DNA of 64,000 nt from Siderastrea radians (Eukaryota; Cnidaria; Anthozoa; Scleractinia; Rhizangiidae). This document shows, in pieces, positions 58,854-64,000 of this stretch. Below the pieces are notes generated by a model. It was given only the letters and a program-made list of their open reading frames with translations. It searched no databases and had not been told where the DNA came from. How positions within the stretch are numbered: position 1 is the stretch's first letter; the number at the start of each line of letters is the position of its first letter. Made by a program: the position numbers and the translations under genes. Where the stretch lies: NCBI GenBank assembly GCA_964017195.1, contig OZ024900.1:26744429-26808428 (forward strand). Direction: 5' to 3'.

Positions 58854-60506
58854 AAATCAACCAGAAAGCTTTAATGTTTGATTGCTGGACAACAATTTTC
58901 TACTTCTGTTAATTATTATCAATTATGTTTAGTACAGCACTTACATGTACAACATTTAACTGTAGCTTGCCAGCTGTGTTTAATGCTTGAATTGTTTTTT
59001 AAAAGCAGTACTGTACTGTGAATTAATACGATAATTTCAGCTGTGTAGGTGTTTCATGGTAATGAAAGACCTCAGCACAAAAACTTAGTCCTTGAAGACT
59101 CCCTTCAAATTTCAAAACCTTGAAGACCTTAGACCCAATCATACTTTTAAAATGTAGCCCTTGGGGACCCCTCCTATTTCCAAAAACTGGATTTTTTAAA
59201 AGGCCTTATTCCAGTCTCAAAAACTAGGACCTACTATGAGACCCTCATAATCTCAGAAACTAAGACATTTAAGACCCCTTACAATCTCAAAACCTTGAAG
59301 ACTCTGTAGCCTTCAATCTCAAAACTATTTAACATAAGACCACTTTCTAATTTGCTAAAAACTTCATGAAAAAAAAGAAAAAAAGGCCTCCTTTTTCTTG
59401 TTGGTTTAGGACAATGCCATTTAAATTTTTTTCCTGGAGTTCAAACTAAAAGTTAGGTAACATTTTAAATGCAGAGTGAAAAATTAGCACATTATCCTAG
59501 GACTACTTACATGTAAGTGGGATTTCACACCAACATTATGGCAGTCAGAAGTCAAATTCTTGGATCAATTATTTCCTAAGTCGGACAGTATAGGTAGTCA
59601 TATTCAGTGTTCATTATTCACTGGGCTTCAATACATGCTGTGTTCAATTTGGATAATAACTGGACAGTTGAGTTGCTTGAATGGGATTTTATTTTATTTT
59701 GAATGGAAATATGGTACCAAAAGAGGGTCTCATATGAAGGGCCCGGTGGAAAAAGGGCGTAAGTGACGATTTTGAGGTTAAAATCGAAATTGCTCCTATT
59801 TAGCTGAACATTGGCACACAGGCTGGTTTTCATGTGAGGAACACCATTGCGCACTTATTTCTTGACCTGAGATCTAAAATTTGAAGAATTAGCGTATTAC
59901 TTTTGCTTAAAACTGACACAAAGAAAACAACAGGACCGCGGATTCTAGGTTGAATTCCTTTGTTTTAGTTCAGGCAGAGAACAAAAGAAATCTTTCACGC
60001 ATCACTTGAGCGAGTTCAGTTCAACAACACTTTTCACGCAAAAGTAATACACTAATTCTTCAAATTTTAGATCTCAGGTCAAGAAATAAGTGCGCAACAG
60101 CGTTCCTCACATGAAAACCAGCCTGTGTGCCAATGTTCAGCTAAATAGGAGCAATTTCGATTTTAACCACAAATCGTCACTTACGCCCTTTTTCCACCGG
60201 GCCCTTCATATATAATAAGACTCACCTCGGTTGTAGCCGCAGTTAACTTTGAGAAAAACAGACCACTTTTTTCTCTGCAAACAATGGTTAGCAACCAGTG
60301 CATTAAGTATGATGTGGTTATCTATCAACACATGAAACTTTTCGAGTCGTAACAAAAGCTGGGTAGCCTGTGGAATTTTGTCAGGGGAAAGTGGATAAGC
60401 ATAAGTGATATCATCATAGCCTCCACTGGCATAAAACTCTGCTTCTGCTAACGTGGATACAGAAATGCATCTCTTTGAGCCACCAGTCATATAATCCCCA
60501 GCTTCC
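47872..60506 (-). CDS. D-serine dehydratase-like protein (PLP enzyme), four internal exons
   Basis: Four minus-strand exons, 60506-60226, 58314-58134, 50594-50473 and 48061-47872, join to about 258 codons without a stop. All observed splice sites are GT-AG and all junction phases agree (...CGYNR|AGVW..., ...FYSK|LEEAGI..., ...NYVFY|DYQQF...). Conserved blocks in order: STLAEAEFYASGGYDDI, YAYPLSPDKIP, WSVFLKVNCGYNRAGV, GSTVSCSKP, FHPGNYVFYDYQQ, VRVLTRVIG and LIDCGWTGLS. This matches eukaryotic D-serine dehydratases / D-threo-hydroxyaspartate dehydratases, which use PLP and zinc to convert D-serine to pyruvate and ammonia. Missing are the N-terminal ~50 residues with the PLP lysine (likely beyond 64000) and the last ~90 with the His/Cys zinc ligands. 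Substrate is inferred from family. It appears intact where seen. Confidence 0.9.
48218..48544. mobile_element. MITE with GCGCGGAGG ends in dehydratase intron
   Basis: TTATTTGCGCGGAGG is mirrored by CCTCCGCGCTAATAA. Inner blocks ACCGATTTCAGT, GAATGTTCAAGTTCTACAAA and AAACAAGATAAAC also pair. 327 bp, noncoding. Confidence 0.8.
48834..48954. mobile_element. Short MITE with GGGGGCAATTTAATAAAAC ends
   Basis: The left GGGGGCAATTTAATAAAACA and right TGTTTTATTAAATTGACCCC mirror each other, and GTAATTTACAAGTGTA pairs further in. 121 bp. Same family style as other small coral MITEs. Confidence 0.82.
49898..50430 (-). repeat. 216-bp tandem duplication, open in frame on minus strand
   Basis: ACAAATATATTGCTGGGC starts at 50015 and again at 50231, and the two 216-bp units align over their length at about 85-90 percent by eye. 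216 is divisible by three. One minus-strand frame from about 50420 to 49898 is open across both units and gives two similar 72-residue repeats (each with ETGLMQIEKE.NILVD and FFL.AQQYIC). It lies within the dehydratase intron, directly after exon C. An (AAAC)n tract at 49962-49990 ends the array. No family recognised. Confidence 0.75.
50473..50594 (-). CDS. Dehydratase exon C
   Basis: Acceptor TTTTCATTAG|GCTTGAGG, donor TTTTATG|GTAGGT. Encodes LEEAGIECPVVAIGSTVSCS then SGITEFHPGNYVFY. The serine/threonine-rich GST-SCS block corresponds to PLP-phosphate contacts in the family. Confidence 0.9.
51105..51285. repeat. Inverted repeat / MITE in intron
   Basis: GAAAAATGTGTGAAGTGATC and CATTCA pair with TGAATGT and GATCACTTCACACATTTTCC. 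The outer flanks (TTTGTTGCCTC / GAAGCAACAATTATG) pair too. About 70-bp arms, noncoding. Confidence 0.7.
51373..52168. mobile_element. 0.8 kb element with about 88-bp TIRs
   Basis: TAGCCTGCAAGCAAGCTCTC, CGGGGGTGGGGGCACGAT and GAAAGAGAGCTTGCAACAAC at the left mirror the right end, finishing GAGCTTGCTCGCAGGCTA. Begins and ends with TA, which could be a TA duplication. The interior is noncoding AT-rich DNA. A related TAGCCTGCGTAGCTGGC phrase at about 62661 belongs to another common repeat. Confidence 0.82.
52170..53340. other. Intronic spacer, no gene
   Basis: No recognised frame. A C-run of about 16 bases lies near 53102-53118. Probably intron of the dehydratase gene. Confidence 0.45.
53345..55140. 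mobile_element. 1.8 kb element whose ends are CGCAAGAAG arrays
   Basis: The ends mirror each other: CAAAAATAATGCACGCGCAA at the left, TTGCGCGTGCATTCTTTTTG at the right. From 53355 to 53546 CGCAAGAA recurs about nine times, mostly as CGCAAGAAGT, with variable 4-20 base spacers. From about 54955 to 55128 it recurs in both orientations (TTCTTGCG and CGCAAGAAG) with some G-to-T decay. The 1.4-kb interior has short frames (53577-53825, 54218-54436) of no known family. The repeats look like subterminal transposase binding sites. Confidence 0.72.
55372..55403. repeat. Near-perfect GC-rich palindrome
   Basis: ACCGGCGGTCGCCAT, C, then ATGGCGACGGCCGGT: two mirrored 15-mers with one mismatch, in otherwise AT-rich DNA. 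Confidence 0.75.
55826..56520 (+). repeat. Dispersed repeat A, copy 2
   Basis: Aligns to 22905-23790 over most of its length. The 3' part, GTGGCATTGTGGTTACATGC at 56452-56471, resembles a tRNA box A, suggesting that repeat A ends in a tRNA-like unit. The small ORF seen in copy 1 is closed here after about 20 codons. Confidence 0.78.
56846..56932. mobile_element. 87-bp MULE-type MITE with exact 9-bp duplication
   Basis: TAGTCTCCCTCGCAGC is mirrored by GCTGCGAGGGAGACTA. CATGAAGAG flanks it exactly at 56837-56845 and 56933-56941. Inner GTCATCA / TGATGAC also pair. A nine-base duplication and very small size fit a non-autonomous Mutator-like element. Confidence 0.92.
56942..58133. other. Intronic spacer
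   Basis: Contains the palindrome at 57063-57091 and, at about 57318-57420, repeated (A)TAAACGCCGGG phrases ending CGAGAAAATACGGTAC, a common MITE terminus. No gene. Confidence 0.45.
57063..57091. repeat. Perfect 29-nt palindrome
   Basis: TTAATAATTGCACA, one A, then the exact mirror TGTGCAATTATTAA. Confidence 0.8.
58134..58314 (-). CDS. Dehydratase exon B
   Basis: Acceptor TTCTTAG|CTGGTG, donor AGCAA|GTGAGTAA. Encodes AGVWYDDPKSVELAKHIA through GLYIHEGDTYSCQGEDSI. The family usually has HCGNTY at the position written HEGDTY here, a small but notable change. Confidence 0.88.
58801..58854. repeat. (ATT)n microsatellite
   Basis: ATT units over 54 bases with one GTA interruption. Confidence 0.95.
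59060..59345 (+). repeat. Decayed AAGACCC / CTCAAAAAC minisatellite
   Basis: About seven loosely spaced units of the type (T)CTCAAAACCTTGAAGACCC with periods near 35-50 bases. Too diverged for an exact unit. Confidence 0.5.
59732..60211. mobile_element. Foldback element beside dehydratase exon A
   Basis: The left arm 59732-59908 (ATATGAAGGGCCCGGTGGAA, AAAGGGCGTAAGTGACGA, TGCTCCTATTTAGCTGAACA) mirrors 60038-60211 with only a few differences, around a 129-bp spacer. Its right edge is only 14 bases from the exon A donor at 60225. Noncoding. Confidence 0.87.
60226..60506 (-). CDS. Dehydratase exon A
   Basis: Acceptor TTTATATTAG|GGAAGC, donor CGAG|GTGAGTC. Encodes about 93 residues including TGGSKRCISVSTLAEAEF and KKWSVFLKVNCGYNR. 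The first base completes a codon from an upstream exon not in view. Confidence 0.9.
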
Positions 60507-61189
60507 CTAATATAAATGAAAAACAAAAAACAAAGAAGCCACACAATTAAGCAGTGAGAAAGCACTGTTTGTTGCAGTGTGATATCTGAGGGAGAGTGGG
60601 TTTGCAAGCCATTTGAGTCTTACATTTAGTCATACACACTCAGAGTCTTAACAACAACATTCTACTTCAAAGCAGTTACAAATTAAGAAACTTGCATGTG
60701 CACATTTGAACGCACGATATAAAGCCTGGTCATTTATGTGGTACACAAGTTCTGTAATTATTATTGGGTGTGTACAACAAACAAATTTTAAAGGGTTTTT
60801 TATAATTAATAATAAATGTAGTTGCAACAAACTTCACTTACAATTAATTAGGTGATACACTTACACAGTACTCCTGCTACATACAGTTACAAAATTAATA
60901 TACTACGGACATTTCAAATGTTACAAGACCTAAATATTATTAAAAGCTAAACTTAAAAGACTGCTAAATACAAACTGTTTTCAGTTACAACTCACAACCA
61001 CAGGAGGTTAATCTGTACTTTCTCCTTTGCCAAATTCCAAAAAGTATTTCAGTATTTGAAAGTTCCTCTAGAGTTATAAATTCAATTCATTGCATCAACT
61101 AATAAGGCCCAACCAGAAAGAATAAGTAATAAATAAATGCTCAAGGGATTCACTCTCTCTCGTTCACAGAATGTGGGCTACATAAAGGT

Positions 61190-61650
61190 GAAGTTGCCAG
61201 ACCTATTTTATGAAGAAATGAGTTTTTAGTTATATCTGTTTAAGATTTTAGACTGGAATTCTCGAGATTTAGTGTCTTTGAGAACCCTAAACGGCAATTT
61301 ATAGATATTGTGCCAATCGAAACATGCATCAGAGTAATGTTCCTCAAATTTCGCTTGTGCTGTTGGATTAGTTTCATATCTTGATCAAATTTCCGAGTAG
61401 ATATATTCTTTGAAGATTGAGGCTTTGTTGATCTGCACAACCAGCTGGTTTTTAAGGCTAAGTTTTGTATGGTCATTCAAAACAAAGGCTTTACCACTCT
61501 TGGGTCTGCAAGATGTCAAGGAGGTTCGCCATTGTGTCAGTGGGGCATCAAAAATTTGTATTAACTGAAACCATTCAAGAGGTGTAAGTGTCAAAATTTT
61601 ATAGGGGTGCAAATGATTCAATAATCTGGGGAGCCATGACATTTGTCAGC
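61190..61650 (-). pseudogene. LINE ORF2 C-terminal fragment
   Basis: The minus-strand frame at 61642-61385 shows LEWFQLIQIFDAPLTQWRTS and NDHTKLSLKNQLVVQINKAS; a second frame to 61240 shows KFDQDMKLIQQ-like sequence, where the 61385 region changes frame. The order matches the post-RT region of L1/Tx1-like LINEs of the type at 39480-41090. RT core absent. Confidence 0.6.
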
Positions 61651-61758
61651 ATGAAAATGATCATCGATTATCATCATCAACATCTTTATTGAGGATACTA
61701 AATCACCCTAGAGTGGTTCACCTATGGGTCTTCATAACGTATCAGTCAAATCCAAGAG

Positions 61759-61776
61759 CCCCCCCCCCCCCCCCCC
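61759..61776. repeat. C homopolymer
   Basis: Eighteen consecutive C. Long C-runs (13590, 40405, 53102 and here) recur in this window and may hamper assembly. Confidence 0.9.
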
Positions 61777-61799
61777 GCTCACCCTCCCTAGCATATCCT

Positions 61800-62440
61800 G
61801 GCTTTTGATGCAAGGCTTAAGCTCCGCATAGTGGGGAATTTGATGAGAAATGAGGCGCACATGCGCGTGCACCCAGACAGGTATTTGACTAATGATGAAA
61901 CTTTGGTCAGCAGTTGCAAGCTAACGGAATTCATAATCCAGTCATTCATGATGGGTGTTGGGGTGTGTTTAGGGGTCATTGCTCTTGTCATTCCACAATG
62001 GTTTTTCCAGTGTTGTTAACATAATTTTTATTATACAATTGTTATGCATCTGTTCAAAGACTGGAATGCCGATAACGCAACTGGAAAAGCAAAAGTTAAT
62101 CGGAACTTTATCAAATAATAGTAAGTGACTCTTTTAGCCATTTCATTCTTTTGTCATGACCAAAGGGCAAATCTGTGATTCTCCTATTCTACGATCAACT
62201 GTGGTTTCTATGATTGTACCAAAGATTCTTTGCATCTTACAGTGAGTTACCAACAATGCACTGTGTAAGAGTGACAGCGCAGTGGTGCCCATTAAATTTA
62301 GTCAGATCACAATGTTGAGGCAATATACATAAAGGCCTGATATCTGGACATATGTGACTGACTCCTTGATTGAATCATATAACACTACAATACTACTTCC
62401 TTCACTCGGAAAGACATGACGAGCTTTCAACTGCCCAAAA
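61800..62440. other. No gene seen
   Basis: A 62-codon frame at 61831-62019 has a hydrophobic end but no recognised family or upstream support. Confidence 0.4.
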
Positions 62441-62444
62441 CCTA

Positions 62445-62497
62445 TTATGCAAATTAGCTGAGGGCACATTGAATGTGCCCTCAGCTAATTTGCATAA
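62445..62497. repeat. Perfect 53-nt palindrome
   Basis: TTATGCAAATTAGCTGAGGG followed by CACATT, a single G, then the exact mirror of all 26 bases. Not one mismatch. Confidence 0.92.
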
Positions 62498-62931
62498 GTA
62501 ATTTAATGCCATGGTTTGACACCTTGTAGCTTCATGAAGATGGGATGAGGTGTTATTTCAATTAGTTGTGTGCTGTAAAAGATGACAAATATATGCTGAG
62601 TGATGTTTATTACAATTCATTGTAGATAAAAATAATTTGGCTTCTCAGTCACTTTGTTTAGTAGCCTGCGTAGCTGGCGGTATTTTTCCTCGCGAAGGCA
62701 AAAACGAGCGTGAACAATATCGCATCCTACGCTTACTAATTTAATAGGCTAAGCTGGTAATAATGATTATGACAGAGCCATGATGTCAAAAAACATTTAT
62801 TTTAATTTTTCGGGGTATTATTTGCCTTGCTTCAGCACCAAACACTACAAGCTAAGGCTTAGGCGAGATGACACAATACATTGCCTATTTAAGCCAGTTA
62901 TTATTGCTCGATCGCTTTTGATTGCTGCAAC

Positions 62932-63415
62932 GACAGAATAAGCCAAAGCACGATGTTATACATTCCGCTTACAGGTATCTGCTACCCAGGGAAGACAGAA
63001 TAGGCTAAAGCGCGATGTTAGACATTCCGCTTCCAGGTATCTGCTACCCAAGGAAGACAGAATAAGCCAAAGCGCGATGTTATACATTCCGCTTCCAGGT
63101 ATCTGCTACCCAAGGAAGACAGAATAAGCCAAAGCGCGATGTTATACATTCCGCTTCCAGGTATCTGCTACCCAAGGAAGACAGAATAAGCTAAAGCGCG
63201 ATGTTAGACATTCCTCTTCCAGGTATATGCTACCCAAGGAAGACAGAATAAGATTAAACACGATGTAAAACTTAACGCTTCCAGGTATGTTCTACCCAAG
63301 GAAAACTGAATAAGCTAAAGCGTAATGATAGCGATCAAGTTTCCAGGTACAGCATATTATCTAAGGAAATCAGAATAAAGAGCACGATGCTAATATTTCT
63401 TCTCAAGGTATGTAC
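62932..63415 (+). repeat. 62-bp tandem array, about 8 units
   Basis: GACAGAATAAGC starts at 62932, 62994, 63056, 63118, 63180 and 63242, exactly 62 bases apart. Two more degraded units follow near 63304 and 63369. Units 1-5 are about 95 percent alike; the last three decay. Every unit holds TTCCAGGTATCTGCTACCCA or a variant, whose CAG|GTATCT resembles a splice donor. No frame is open through it. Confidence 0.92.
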
Positions 63416-63419
63416 AAAT

Positions 63420-64000
63420 TCGTAATTATGATTGCTACTTACCAAAGGCCTCTTGTCTCTTTTTGTCTCGATTCCATAGCATCGTAAATCGGTCACGTCA
63501 TTAAGACGCAACGACTTTCAAAACCTCATATTTCCCACCAGCATTGTGTTACACGCAAAACACAAAATGCAATATCATGTTTTGAAGAAAACCTGGTATT
63601 ACCCAAGATATCGCTACAATAATTAGGTTGAAAACCTTCTATACTTGAAATACAGTAAGTAAAATATCAAAAGGAAAACTCAATAAAGCTGGTGAATGTT
63701 AATACATGATACCAGTGTAGCTCGAATAAATTATAATCGGAGTCATGAAAGCGCCACGTCCCATGCGTCCTCTAACATACATTTCTTCACATAAAAATCA
63801 ATAGCCTTAGTCTAAAAACTGATCGATGTCGGGTTCTTTGCTCGACCTACATACAAATCAACGCAACTTAGTAAAGCAAATTAATATGCGCAGCTTTCTA
63901 AGAGGCATCGAGGAGAATTTGCAGGCTTACGTAAATAAATAATAAATTCCCGCCAGATAATTCTCACACAAAATTATGATTCTGTTTTGACAGCCTGCCC
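63420..64000. other. No gene seen
   Basis: AT-rich; the missing 5' exon of the dehydratase gene was looked for on the minus strand from 60507 to the end and not found. Confidence 0.45.

Noticed and set aside
62932..63415. CRISPR-like array
   Set aside because: The 62-bp units are contiguous without unique spacers and the context is eukaryotic; a simple tandem repeat.

Overview
The window reads as animal nuclear DNA and most resembles an anthozoan cnidarian, probably a stony coral. It is AT-rich, intron-bearing and densely packed with decayed transposons. Several protein fragments match families I know mainly from coral and sea-anemone genomes: a Polinton-like element, Penelope-like GIY-YIG elements, and a large uncharacterised multicopy protein. 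The coral assignment is inference. No bacterial operons, rRNA or CRISPR array were seen.

Only one host gene can be supported. It is a minus-strand D-serine dehydratase-like gene (PLP-dependent, alanine-racemase fold) with four internal exons at 60506-60226, 58314-58134, 50594-50473 and 48061-47872. All observed splice sites follow GT-AG and all exon phases agree. The first exon(s), carrying the PLP lysine, and the last exon(s), carrying the metal ligands, were not found. Its largest intron (about 7.5 kb) is full of inverted-repeat elements.

Layout. 1-1600: nothing recognised. 1600-5181: wreck of a Polinton/Maverick-like element (PolB, zinc-finger-like ORF, packaging-type ATPase, small basic protein, hypothetical protein). 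5480-6181: BEL/Pao and Penelope RT fragments. 6800-19000: mostly tandem, dispersed and inverted repeats. 19543-21657: an inverted-repeat element around a RecQ-like helicase fragment, with two younger insertions in its arms. 22300-25840: LINE and dispersed-repeat pieces and a fragment of a large cnidarian protein family. 26585-33683: a 7.1 kb imperfect palindrome with a smaller palindrome holding a truncated OTU-protease ORF, plus a Tc1/mariner-like MITE present in only one arm. 35096-41090: Ty3 gag, an RTE-like RT, and an L1/Tx1-like LINE with nested insertions. 41913-47449: tRNA-derived SINE, Ty3 pol, a second piece of the large cnidarian family, a MITE and a Penelope element with GIY-YIG domain. 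47872-60506: the dehydratase gene with intronic elements, including a 1.8 kb element whose ends are arrays of CGCAAGAAG. 61190-64000: LINE fragment, a perfect 53-nt palindrome and a 62-bp tandem array.

The retroelement and virus-like ORFs carry stops, frameshifts or deletions and are annotated as remains. The least explained structures are the 7.1 kb palindrome with OTU cargo, the CGCAAGAAG-array element, and an in-frame 216-bp duplication within a dehydratase intron. All alignments were done by eye, so element ends are approximate unless a target-site duplication or empty site is described.
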